Below are positions 22,089-30,346 of a DNA stretch of 64,000 bases, piece by piece. The stretch comes from Dysosmobacter acutus (GTDB lineage Bacteria; Bacillota; Clostridia; Oscillospirales; Oscillospiraceae). The position numbers and the translations under genes are program-made. Each line of letters starts with the position of its first letter. Positions within the stretch are counted from its first letter, which is position 1. Below the pieces are notes generated by a model. That model did no database searches. It had not been told where the DNA came from and was given only the letters and a program-made list of their open reading frames with translations. The stretch lies in NCBI RefSeq assembly GCF_018919205.1, contig NZ_JAHLQN010000001.1:1178001-1242000 (forward strand), read 5' to 3'.

Positions 22089-23267
22089 ATGGCAGAAGTG
22101 ATTCTCAAACACATCAAGAAGGTCTACCCCAACACAGAGACCGGAAAAGGGAAAAAGGACAAGGAGAAAAAGAGCGCCCTTGCCGTCACGGAGGAGGGAG
22201 TTCTGGCGGTCCAGGACTTCAACCTGGAGGTCAGGGACCGGGAATTCATCGTGCTGGTGGGCCCTTCCGGCTGCGGAAAGTCCACCACGCTGCGGATGAT
22301 TGCCGGGCTGGAGGAGATCTCCGGCGGTGAACTGTGGATCGACGGCAGGCTGATGAACGACGTGGCGCCCAAGGACCGGGACATCGCCATGGTGTTCCAG
22401 AACTATGCCCTCTATCCCCATATGACCGTCTATGAGAATATGGCCTTTTCCCTGAAGCTGAAAAAGGCGCCCCGGGAGGAGATCGACCGGAGGGTGCGCC
22501 AGGCGGCGGAGATTTTGGACATCACCCAGTACCTGGGCCGCAAGCCCAAGGCTCTCTCCGGCGGCCAGCGCCAGCGTGTGGCCATCGGCCGCGCCATTGT
22601 CCGGGACCCGAAGGTGTTTTTGATGGATGAGCCGCTGAGCAACCTGGACGCCAAGCTGCGCAACCAGATGCGCTCTGAGATCATCAAGCTGAGAAGCCGC
22701 ATCGACACCACCTTCATCTACGTGACCCACGACCAGACCGAGGCCATGACGCTGGGCGACCGGATCGTCATCATGAAGGACGGACTGGTGCAGCAGATCG
22801 GCACGCCGCAGGAGGTCTTTGACCACCCGGCCAACGTGTTCGTGGCGGGCTTTATCGGCATGCCCAGAATGAACTTCTACGATGCGCAGCTGCTGCGCAC
22901 GGACGGCAGGTATACAGTGGAGATAGAGGGCGTCAGCGTGGAGCTCAGCGGGGAAAAACAGCGGCGGCTGGAACAAAACGGCGTGCAGCCTCAGAGCGTC
23001 ACCCTTGGCGTGCGGCCGGAGCACATCGCCCTCTTGGGCGAGAACAACGCCATCCACGGCACAGTGGACGTCAGCGAGATGATGGGCAGCGCCGTGCACC
23101 TGCACGTCAGCGCCTGCGGCGACGACACCATCATCATCGTGCCCACCATGGATATGGAGGGAAACCAGCGGGAGGCCTTTGCCATCGGCCAGGACGTGGC
23201 CTTTTCCTTTGGCGGGAATGTGGCGCATGTGTTCAGCCGGGAAACCGGCGGGAACCTGGAGTTTTGA
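22089..23267 (+). CDS. MsmK/UgpC-type sugar ABC transporter ATPase
   Basis: A 392-residue ATPase of the MalK/MsmK/UgpC group. The start at 22089 is set by homology (MAEVILKHIKKVYP); its ribosome site is poor and an upstream in-frame start is possible. Walker A is GPSGCGKST, the Q-loop MVFQNYALYPHMT, the signature LSGGQRQR, Walker B VFLMDEPLSNLDAK and the H-loop YVTHDQTEAMTL. The C-terminal OB-fold regulatory domain runs from about 265 to the end. A Lys-rich insert of about 25 residues (TGKGKKDKEKKSAL) lies before the Walker A strand, where MalK has a short turn. No sugar permeases or binding protein are nearby, so it may energise several distant transporters, as MsmX does in Bacillus. Confidence 0.88.
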   Translation: MAEVILKHIKKVYPNTETGKGKKDKEKKSALAVTEEGVLAVQDFNLEVRDREFIVLVGPSGCGKSTTLRMIAGLEEISGGELWIDGRLMNDVAPKDRDIAMVFQNYALYPHMTVYENMAFSLKLKKAPREEIDRRVRQAAEILDITQYLGRKPKALSGGQRQRVAIGRAIVRDPKVFLMDEPLSNLDAKLRNQMRSEIIKLRSRIDTTFIYVTHDQTEAMTLGDRIVIMKDGLVQQIGTPQEVFDHPANVFVAGFIGMPRMNFYDAQLLRTDGRYTVEIEGVSVELSGEKQRRLEQNGVQPQSVTLGVRPEHIALLGENNAIHGTVDVSEMMGSAVHLHVSACGDDTIIIVPTMDMEGNQREAFAIGQDVAFSFGGNVAHVFSRETGGNLEF

Positions 23268-23297
23268 TGAACGCCGCGGGAGATTTCCCACGGTTTG

Positions 23298-23334
23298 AAA
23301 ACAGCCCCGGATGGATAGAATCCGGGGCTGTTTT
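23298..23334 (+). terminator. Terminator of the ABC ATPase gene
   Basis: ACAGCCCCGGAT and ATCCGGGGCTGT arms with flanking A and T runs. Confidence 0.88.
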
Positions 23335-23360
23335 GCTGCAAATTCTGTATAAGTTTCCTC

Positions 23361-23388
23361 TTGTTTTCCGCCCGGAGATTCGTATAAT
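23361..23388 (+). promoter_or_regulatory. Promoter of the MATE exporter gene
   Basis: TTGTTT (23361-23366), 16-bp spacer, TATAAT (23383-23388). Confidence 0.6.
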
Positions 23389-23419
23389 GAAGTGTCAAAC
23401 CAATGGAGGGGAAGAAAAC

Positions 23420-24802
23420 ATGGGGACAACGGGCGCGCCGCTTCAGCGGCGCGGAAAAGAAAACGACATCCTGGCCCTCAGCGGGCCAATTTTTGTGGAA
23501 CTGCTGCTGCAGCTCCTGGTGGGCAATGTGGACCAGATCATGGTGGGCTGGCACGACCCCAACGGCGTGGGGGCCATCGGAAACGCCAATCAGGTGACAA
23601 GCCTTCTGCTGCTGGTCTTCTCCGTGGTGTCCACGGCGTCCATGATTCTGATATCCCAGTACATCGGTGCGAAAGACACCAAACGGGTGGGAGAGACCTA
23701 TGCGGCCTCCTTGGCTATGAACTTTGCGTTCGGCATCGCCGTGAGCCTGGTTCTAATCGCAGGCTGCGGGCCGATTCTGCGGCTGATGGGCGTCCATGAG
23801 GAGATTTTCCACAAGGCCTGCGTCTATATGCAGATCGTGGGGGCCGGCATGGTGTTCCAGTCCCTGTATCTTACCTTCACCGCCTTTTTCCGCTCCAGTC
23901 AGCTGATGCGGGACACCATGGCCGTATCCCTGGTGATGAATGGAATCAATATATTGGGCAACGTCCTGCTCATCGGCGGGCCCTTTGGACTGCCCGCCTT
24001 CGGCGTGGCAGGGGCCGCGCTGTCCAGCACCATCTCCCGGCTGATCGGCCTTTTGATAATGGGGACACTGTTTGCAAAAAAGTTCGGGTTTTCCCAGGTG
24101 CGGGACAGCCTCTCGCCATTTCCCTGGATGCAGCTGAAAAAGCTGCTGCGCATCGGCCTGCCGGCCGGAGGGGAATCGGTTTCCTACAATCTGTCCCAGG
24201 TGTGCATCCAGACCATCTGCAACCGCTTCGCGGCCTTTGTGGTGAATACCCGGGTCTACGCCGCCATGTTCGCCAACGTGACGTACCTGTGCGCCTGCGC
24301 CATGGCGCAGGCCTGCCAGGTGGTGGCCGCCCGGCTGATGGGCGCGGGGGACACAGAGGGCACGGAGCGCAGCGTGGGCAGGACGCTGGCTCTGTCTGCG
24401 GCGGCTTCCGGCGCGGTGTCGATCCTGCTGTACCTCTTCTGCGAGCCGGTATACAGCCTGTTTACCAGCGATCCCCAGGTCATTGCCCTGGCAAAAACCA
24501 TCATGCTGCTGGAGATACCCCTTGAACTGGGCCGGGCGGTGAACATGACCATGTGCCGTGTGCTTCAGGCCTGCGGAGACATTCAGTTTCCCATTGCGCT
24601 GTGCGTGATTTTCGCGTGGCTTTTCGGAGTGGGCGGCGGCTATGCGCTGAGCATGCTCTGCGGATGGGGCCTCGCGGGGCTTTGGGCCGCCATGGCGGCG
24701 GATGAGGTGACCAGGGCGGCGCTGTTCTTGTGGCGATGGAAGAAGGGGATCTGGAAGGAGAAGTGCCTCTTGGGCGGAGAGCGGAGCGAACCGGAAGAAT
24801 AG
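23420..24802 (+). CDS. MATE-family multidrug/sodium antiporter
   Basis: A 460-residue integral membrane protein; ATG 23420 follows GGAGGGG. Twelve hydrophobic segments are arranged in two halves, with the first-half signature LALSGPIFVELLLQLLVGNV and DQIMVGW and the internal repeat starting near residue 235 (LLRIGLPAGGESVSYNLSQV). These are the marks of the MATE family, which exports cationic drugs or metabolites in exchange for sodium or protons. Substrate not predictable. The 16-bp duplication at the very end spans the stop codon but does not change the frame. Confidence 0.88.
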   Translation: MGTTGAPLQRRGKENDILALSGPIFVELLLQLLVGNVDQIMVGWHDPNGVGAIGNANQVTSLLLLVFSVVSTASMILISQYIGAKDTKRVGETYAASLAMNFAFGIAVSLVLIAGCGPILRLMGVHEEIFHKACVYMQIVGAGMVFQSLYLTFTAFFRSSQLMRDTMAVSLVMNGINILGNVLLIGGPFGLPAFGVAGAALSSTISRLIGLLIMGTLFAKKFGFSQVRDSLSPFPWMQLKKLLRIGLPAGGESVSYNLSQVCIQTICNRFAAFVVNTRVYAAMFANVTYLCACAMAQACQVVAARLMGAGDTEGTERSVGRTLALSAAASGAVSILLYLFCEPVYSLFTSDPQVIALAKTIMLLEIPLELGRAVNMTMCRVLQACGDIQFPIALCVIFAWLFGVGGGYALSMLCGWGLAGLWAAMAADEVTRAALFLWRWKKGIWKEKCLLGGERSEPEE

Positions 24803-24819
24803 AGAACCGGAAGAATAGA
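24788..24819 (+). repeat. Perfect 16-bp tandem duplication at the MATE stop codon
   Basis: GAACCGGAAGAATAGA occurs twice in a row (24788-24803, 24804-24819). The first copy contains the TAG stop of the MATE gene; likely a replication slip. Confidence 0.9.
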
Positions 24820-24824
24820 GAACA

Positions 24825-24856
24825 AAAGCCTGCCCCATATCGGGGCAGGCTTCTAT
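24825..24856. terminator. Terminator between MATE and antiporter genes
   Basis: AAGCCTGCCCC (24826-24836) and GGGGCAGGCTT (24842-24852) with flanking A/T tracts; suits the convergent pair. Confidence 0.85.
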
Positions 24857-24962
24857 TTATGGAGCAGAGGCTGACTTATCTATGCTGGCTGCGCCGCGGC
24901 CAGCGGATCTGAAGATGCAGCGCCCGCACAAAGAGGCGCATACGCGTAAATGGAGTCCGGTT

Positions 24963-26327
24963 CTATTTCTCCCTGACCGCGCAGGGCCGGGCGGGCTGCC
25001 TGCGCTGCCGGGGCTGTTTGGACGCCTCCTCCGCAGCCTTTGCGCCGCCCTCCATCAGGGCGCGGTTGGCCTGCAGCAGCTGTTCCGAAACCAGGTCCAG
25101 CTGCTCGGTCTCGCTGTATTTGTCCACAAGGTTGCTCTCCTGGAGGGAGACCTCGGTCTGATTGCGGAAGAGCACCTTGAGCATCACAGGCGTCAGAATG
25201 GAGCAGCAGATGACCGTGATGATCACAGGCCCCATGAACATGCTGTTCAGCACGCCCATGGAAAGGCCCTTGTTGGCCACAATCAGAGCCACCTCGCCGC
25301 GGCAGGCCATGCCGGTCCCGATCTGGACGCATTCCTGGTTGTCAAAATGGCAGATCTTTGCGCCGAGGCCGCAGCCCACCAACTTGGAGAACACAGCCAC
25401 CCCAAGGAGCAGCACGGAGAAGAGGAGCATCTTGCCGCTGGCCGCCGGGAGCTGGGCGCTGATGCCGATGCTGGCAAAGAAAATGGGCGTGAGCAGCAGC
25501 GACGAGACGGGCTCAAACTTGGATTCAATGAATTTTGCCTTGGAGGTGGAGGCCACCGCCAAACCGGCTCCAAAGGCGCCGATGATATCCGCCACGCCGA
25601 AATAGACCTCCGCGCAGTAGGACATCACAAGGCAAAGGACGAAGGCCGCCAGCGGGAAGCGGTGCAGGTCACGGCCGCTGCTCTGCTCCGCCATCCAGCC
25701 GAAAAAGCGGAGGGCAAGCAATCCCAGAACAAAGGCAAAGACAAAAAACAGGGCGATCTTGACAAGAACGATATAGATGCTGGCTCCATCGCCGGCAAAG
25801 CTGGACACCAGGGTCAGGACGATCAGGCCAAGGACATCGTCGATCAGAGCCGCGGCCAGAATGGTGTTGCCCACGGCGGTGTTCAGCTTGCCCATCTCCT
25901 TGAGCGTCTCCACCGTGATGCTGACGGAGGTGGCGGTGAGGATGGTGCCCACAAACAGGTCGGAGAGGAAGCCGCCGATATCGATGAGCCCTGCCTGGCC
26001 GCCAAAGTAGGCAAGGCCCGCGCCCATGACCAGCGGCACCAGTACGCCGCACAGCGCCACCAGAAAGCCGGATTTCCCGGCCTTTTTCAGCTCCTTGATG
26101 TCAGTGCCGAGACCGGCGGTGAACATCAGCACAATGACGCCCAACTCGCTCATCTCGGAGATGAACTGCGTCTCCCTCAGCAAATTGAGGACCGAGGGCC
26201 CAAGGATCAATCCGGCCATCAGCGCGCCCACCACCTGGGGCATATGTATTTTCTGGGTGGCCATGCTGAGCACCTTGGTGCTGAGCAGGATCAATGCAAG
26301 ATCCATCAAAAACTGGTACGAAACCAC
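24963..26327 (-). CDS. CPA2-family cation:proton antiporter
   Basis: A 454-residue membrane protein of the KefB/NapA type with about 12 transmembrane segments over residues 1-390. Family marks include MPQVVGALMAGLILGPS in helix 2, LGVIVLMFTAGLGTDI, and the ion-site helix TATSVSITVETLKEM with AALIDDVLGLIVL, whose Asp-Asp pair is the expected cation/proton site. No TrkA-N nucleotide-binding domain is attached; the C-terminal 65 residues are a charged tail ending in an Arg/Pro/Gln-rich stretch, probably cytoplasmic. Role: sodium or potassium/proton exchange for pH or ion balance. Regulation not visible. Confidence 0.87.
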   Translation of the reverse strand: MVSYQFLMDLALILLSTKVLSMATQKIHMPQVVGALMAGLILGPSVLNLLRETQFISEMSELGVIVLMFTAGLGTDIKELKKAGKSGFLVALCGVLVPLVMGAGLAYFGGQAGLIDIGGFLSDLFVGTILTATSVSITVETLKEMGKLNTAVGNTILAAALIDDVLGLIVLTLVSSFAGDGASIYIVLVKIALFFVFAFVLGLLALRFFGWMAEQSSGRDLHRFPLAAFVLCLVMSYCAEVYFGVADIIGAFGAGLAVASTSKAKFIESKFEPVSSLLLTPIFFASIGISAQLPAASGKMLLFSVLLLGVAVFSKLVGCGLGAKICHFDNQECVQIGTGMACRGEVALIVANKGLSMGVLNSMFMGPVIITVICCSILTPVMLKVLFRNQTEVSLQESNLVDKYSETEQLDLVSEQLLQANRALMEGGAKAAEEASKQPRQRRQPARPCAVREK

Positions 26328-26504
26328 AATGCATCTCCTTTTTCACTGCAACAAACAAAACGCGCGGGGGAATCACACCCACCGCAGGATTGGGCCGGAG
26401 AACCGGCAGTTTGTATTGTAGTCCCTTTTCTAAAATTTGCAAGACATTTTGCATAAATGTTTTGTAAAGAAATAATTTCATGGAAAGGATGAAAGTTTTG
26501 CATC

Positions 26505-26550
26505 AAAAGAAAAGAAGCGCTGGAAATCCTGCGATCTCCAGCGCTTCTTG
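26505..26550 (-). terminator. Terminator of nrdD
   Basis: AAGAAGCGCTGGA (26513-26525) and TCCAGCGCTTCTT (26538-26550); on the minus strand the stem is followed by TTCTTTTGATG. Confidence 0.75.
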
Positions 26551-26583
26551 GCATGGGAATGGATTACGGAGTCAAACCCGGCC

Positions 26584-28956
26584 TCACGCGGTCACCTGTT
26601 CGGCGAACCCTGCAATGGCGGAGGCGCCGGTGTACTTCTGGGCCTGGGACCCGTCTGAAACCAGCAGCGTGGGGGCGGAGATGACCTTGTACTTTCGCGC
26701 AAGCTCCGGCTGTTCCTCCGCGTCGATGACCGTATAGAGGACGCCGGAACGGGAGAGGGCGTCCTTGGCCAGCTGGCAGTTGGGGCAGGTTTTTGTGGTG
26801 AAAAGGAAGGCTCCGACCTGATCGCCGGGGACCACGGCGGATTCCTCCTCCCGCCGGGGCGCGCGGCCCTCCTGCTTCAGGCGGGAGGTGGAGATGTTGT
26901 AGAGCTTGCGCTCTTTGAACTCCTCGGCCTTGCCGTCGTTCCAGTTCTGGACCGGACGGTAGTACCCTGTGATGCGGGAGTAAACCTCCGCCGGCTCACC
27001 GCACTCCGGGCAGACGAACTGCTCGCCGGCCAAGTAGCCGTGGTTTTTGCACACGGAGTAGGTGGGGGACAGGGTGTAGTAGGGCAGCTTGTAGTTCTCG
27101 GCGATCTTGCGCACCAGCGCCGCCGCGGCCTGCCAGGAGGGCAGCTTCTCACCCAAAAAGGCGTGGAAGACGGTGCCGCTGGTATAGAGCGTCTGAAGCT
27201 CGTCCTGAATGTCCAGAGCCTCGAACACATCGTCGGTAAAGCCCACGGGCAGATGGGAGGAGTTGGTGTAGTAGGGGGTCTTGCCGTGCTCGGAGGCGGT
27301 GATGATGTCCGGGTATTTCTCCACATCGTGCTTGGCCAGGCGATAGGTGGTGGACTCGGCGGGGGTGGCCTCCAAATTGTAGAGGTCGCCGTATTCCTCC
27401 TGATAGTCGCTGAGCCGCTCGCGCATGTGGTTCAGGACCTCTTTGGTAAACTGCTGGGCCTGGGCGTGGGTCAGGTCCTCGCCCAGCCAGCGGGCGTTGA
27501 GGCAGGCCTCGTTCATGCCGATCAGGCCGATGGTGGAGAAGTGGTTGTCAAAGGTGCCCAGATAGTGCTTGGTATAGGGATACAGGCCCTCATCCAACAG
27601 CTTGGTGATGATGGTGCGCTTGACCTTCAGGCTGCGGGCGCTGATGTCCATCATTTTGTCCAGCCGCTGATAGAACTCCTCCGGCGTCTTGGCCAAATAC
27701 GCGATCCGGGGCATATTGATGGTGACCACGCCCACGGAGCCGGTGGATTCGCCGGAGCCGAAGTAGCCGCCGGACTTTTTGCGCAGCTCCCGCAGGTCCA
27801 GACGCAGGCGGCAGCACATGCTGCGCACGTCGGAGGGCTCCATGTCGGAGTTGATGTAGTTGGAGAAGTAGGGGGTGCCGTACTTGGCGGTCATCTCAAA
27901 GAGGAGCTTGTTGTTCTCCGTCTCGCTCCAGTCGAAGTCCCGGGTGATGGAGTAGGTGGGGATGGGGTACTGGAAGCCGCGGCCGTTGGCGTCGCCTTCG
28001 ATCATGATTTCAATGAAGGCCTTGTTCACCATGTCCATTTCCTGCTTGCACTCGCCGTAGGTGAAGTCCATCTCCTTGCCGCCCACGATGGCCGGCAGGT
28101 TCTCAAGGTCCTTGGGCACGGTCCAGTCTAAGGTGATGTTGGTGAAGGGCGCCTGAGTGCCCCAGCGGGAGGGCGTGTTGACGCCGTATACAAAGGACTG
28201 GATGCACTGCTTCACCTCTTTCTGGGAGAGGTTGTCCGCCTTGACAAAGGGGGCAAGGTAGGTGTCAAAGCTGGAAAACGCCTGGGCGCCGGCCCATTCG
28301 TTCTGCATGATGCCTAAGAAGTTGACCATCTGGTTGCACAGGGTGCTCAGGTGGCTGGCGGGGGAGGAGGTGATCTTGCCCCGGATGCCGCCCAGACCCT
28401 CCTGGATCAGCTGCTTGAGGCTCCACCCGGCGCAGTAGCCGGTGAGCATGCTCAGATCGTGGATGTGGATGTCGCCGCTGCGGTGGGCGTTGGAGATCTC
28501 GTCGTCATAGATCTCGGAGAGCCAGTAGTTGGCGGTGATGGCGCCGCTGTTGGACAGGATCAGTCCGCCCACCGAGTAGGTGACGGTGGAGTTCTCCTTG
28601 ACCCGCCAGTCGTTGATCTTGACATAGTTGTCCACCACTTCTTTGTAATCCAGGATGGTGCTCTTCATGTTGCGGATCTTCTCCCGCTGCTTGCGGTAGA
28701 GGATGTAGCACTTGGCCACGTCGGTATACCCGGCCTTTTGAAGGACGGACTCCACACTGTCCTGAATGTCCTCCACACTGATTTTTTCGTCTTTGACCTT
28801 GGGCTCATAATCGGCGGTCACCCGCAGGGCCAGCATATCGATGATGTCGGGGTTATACTGCCTGTTCTGGGCGTCAAAGGCCCTGGTGATGGCGGCACTG
28901 ATCTTGGATAGATCAAAGGATACGATTTTGCCGTCGCGCTTGATAACGTCGTACAT
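26584..28956 (-). CDS. nrdD: Anaerobic (class III) ribonucleotide reductase with C-terminal thioredoxin-like domain
   Basis: A 790-residue glycyl-radical enzyme that makes dNTPs without oxygen. The start at 28956 has GGGAG at a good distance; a GTG 12 nt upstream is possible. An ATP-cone (about 1-95, VIKRDGKIVSFDLSKISAAI) gives allosteric control. The catalytic barrel includes MCCRLRLDLREL. The zinc site has CPECGEP, and the glycyl-radical loop is SRITGYYRPVQNWNDGK near residue 660. From about 705 a thioredoxin/glutaredoxin-like domain follows, with active-site CPNC at 723-726 and a cis-Pro in SAPTLLV. This fused reductant is not part of the classical enzyme. The gene lies downstream of nrdG but has its own promoter region with NrdR-like boxes. 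Confidence 0.93.
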   Translation of the reverse strand: MYDVIKRDGKIVSFDLSKISAAITRAFDAQNRQYNPDIIDMLALRVTADYEPKVKDEKISVEDIQDSVESVLQKAGYTDVAKCYILYRKQREKIRNMKSTILDYKEVVDNYVKINDWRVKENSTVTYSVGGLILSNSGAITANYWLSEIYDDEISNAHRSGDIHIHDLSMLTGYCAGWSLKQLIQEGLGGIRGKITSSPASHLSTLCNQMVNFLGIMQNEWAGAQAFSSFDTYLAPFVKADNLSQKEVKQCIQSFVYGVNTPSRWGTQAPFTNITLDWTVPKDLENLPAIVGGKEMDFTYGECKQEMDMVNKAFIEIMIEGDANGRGFQYPIPTYSITRDFDWSETENNKLLFEMTAKYGTPYFSNYINSDMEPSDVRSMCCRLRLDLRELRKKSGGYFGSGESTGSVGVVTINMPRIAYLAKTPEEFYQRLDKMMDISARSLKVKRTIITKLLDEGLYPYTKHYLGTFDNHFSTIGLIGMNEACLNARWLGEDLTHAQAQQFTKEVLNHMRERLSDYQEEYGDLYNLEATPAESTTYRLAKHDVEKYPDIITASEHGKTPYYTNSSHLPVGFTDDVFEALDIQDELQTLYTSGTVFHAFLGEKLPSWQAAAALVRKIAENYKLPYYTLSPTYSVCKNHGYLAGEQFVCPECGEPAEVYSRITGYYRPVQNWNDGKAEEFKERKLYNISTSRLKQEGRAPRREEESAVVPGDQVGAFLFTTKTCPNCQLAKDALSRSGVLYTVIDAEEQPELARKYKVISAPTLLVSDGSQAQKYTGASAIAGFAEQVTA

Positions 28957-29062
28957 GAATTCTCCCACCTGTCTTGAGTAGTTTCATATGTTGGAGCCGG
29001 CGGCACACAGGGAGCCGGTATTTATTATCATAGCACACTCTATTGGGCGGGTCAATGCAAAA

Positions 29063-29078
29063 ATACCATATCTTGTTT
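29063..29078 (-). promoter_or_regulatory. NrdR-box-like site, proximal
   Basis: ATACCATATCTTGTTT matches about 12 of 16 positions of the NrdR consensus acaCwATATATwGtgt. It lies upstream of nrdD, one of a pair with starts 32 bp apart. Confidence 0.65.
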
Positions 29079-29094
29079 AAATAATATAATAGTA

Positions 29095-29110
29095 GCACAA
29101 GATATAGTAG
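29095..29110 (-). promoter_or_regulatory. NrdR-box-like site, distal
   Basis: GCACAAGATATAGTAG matches about 12 of 16 consensus positions. The 32-bp spacing, three helical turns, puts both boxes on one face of the DNA. An AT-rich -10-like TATTAT (minus strand) lies between them. Confidence 0.65.
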
Positions 29111-29214
29111 TACAAATGGTATTCGGAATTCTGGTTCACTTAACATAAAACGTGGGAAAAGGGGGGGATTTCCCAAAACCAATACAAAAAGTATTCGGAG
29201 AAGAAAAACTGTAC

Positions 29215-29249
29215 AAAAACGCCCTGCAAGATTTGGTATGCTGCAGGGC
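29215..29249 (-). terminator. Terminator of nrdG
   Basis: GCCCTGCA (29221-29228) and TGCAGGGC (29242-29249); on the minus strand the stem runs into GTTTTTG. It separates nrdG from the nrdD promoter. Confidence 0.85.
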
Positions 29250-29271
29250 GGTAAAGATACAAGATGCAGTG

Positions 29272-29958
29272 TTATAGTCCGCGGAGCTCCACATGGGCCA
29301 TCCGCCCGGACAAAAGATGGAGGAACTCCTCCATCTCCTGGCGGGAACAGCCCTCGCAGCGGGAGATCAGATCGCCGCTGTCCACAAAGTTCTGGAGAAA
29401 GTAGCGTTTGGCGCCGCCGATCCAGTCGGCGATGGCGGAAAAGCTCTGGGCATCGTGGAGGCCCCGGACCACGGTGGTGCGAAATTCATAGTCCACGGCT
29501 CCGGAGAGCAGAAGCCTGACACTCTCCTCCACAGCCGAGCAGTCAAAGCCGGGGACGCCCACGGTCTGTCCGTACCGCTCCAGGCTGTTCTTGATGTCCA
29601 TGGCCACGTAATCCACCAGTCCTTCCCGGATGAGGCGGCCCAGCAGAGCGGGGTTGGTGCCGTTGGTATCTACCTTCACGGCAAAGCCCAGGGCGCGGAT
29701 GCGTCCCAGAAAGTCGCTTAGGTCCGGCTGGAGCAGAGGCTCTCCGCCGCTGACGCAGACTCCGTCCAAAATGCCCCGTCGCTTTTTCAAGAAGGAGAGA
29801 ACCTCCTCCGGCGGGATTTCCTCCCCGCCGGGCTGCAAAACAAGAGAGGCATTGTGGCAGAAAGGGCAGCGCAGATTGCACCCCGGTGTGAACACGGTGG
29901 CCGCCACCTTGCCGGGGTAGTCCAGCAGCGTCACCTTTTGCAGTCCCGAAATCTTCAT
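29272..29958 (-). CDS. nrdG: Anaerobic ribonucleotide reductase activating enzyme NrdG
   Basis: A 228-residue radical SAM protein. ATG at 29958 is preceded by AGGAGG; the longer upstream frame is not credible. The cluster motif Cys27-x3-Cys31-x2-Cys34 (CNLRCPFC) binds the 4Fe-4S that cleaves S-adenosylmethionine; VSGGEPLLQ is the SAM-binding GGE motif, and DTNGTNP follows. The longer form (about 230 residues) is typical of Clostridia and carries extra C-terminal cysteines (SRCEGCSRQ). It generates the glycyl radical on NrdD. Unlike the usual order, it comes before nrdD and is separated by a terminator and promoter, so the two need not be expressed in a fixed ratio. Confidence 0.92.
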   Translation of the reverse strand: MKISGLQKVTLLDYPGKVAATVFTPGCNLRCPFCHNASLVLQPGGEEIPPEEVLSFLKKRRGILDGVCVSGGEPLLQPDLSDFLGRIRALGFAVKVDTNGTNPALLGRLIREGLVDYVAMDIKNSLERYGQTVGVPGFDCSAVEESVRLLLSGAVDYEFRTTVVRGLHDAQSFSAIADWIGGAKRYFLQNFVDSGDLISRCEGCSRQEMEEFLHLLSGRMAHVELRGL

Positions 29959-30346
29959 AACATGCCTCCTGACGTCTGGTCCGCCTAAACTGCCGGAGCA
30001 GCCTCTGAGACGCGGTTTTCCCAAGCGGCGGAGAGACGAAAAAGCCGCCGCGCAGATGAGACAAGTATACGCTCTGTGCCGGGGAAAGGCAAGGGAATCA
30101 AAAGACAGAAACAAATTCGGAGAGGGAAGCGTGCTGTGGGCAATGAGGGGCTCTTTCCGCAGAATTCTGCTCAAAATCCGTTAAAATCCGGAAAAATATG
30201 ACGCCAAACAATCATTTTGGCAGTTTCGCTTGAAATGAGTCGAAATCAGAGAGGAATTTCGAGTATTTTCTTACATGAAAAATGAGATGTCCTGTGATAT
30301 ACTGCCCTACATAAACTGATTTAGAACTTTAAAGGAGTGAACATCC
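29959..30346. other. Divergent intergenic region, nrdG / aminotransferase
   Basis: No gene seen. It holds a small inverted repeat (TCGAAAT / ATTTCGA at about 30240-30262) and the aminotransferase promoter: ATGAAA (30275-30280), 17-bp spacer, TATACT (30298-30303). No clear nrdG promoter or NrdR box was found. Confidence 0.5.
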
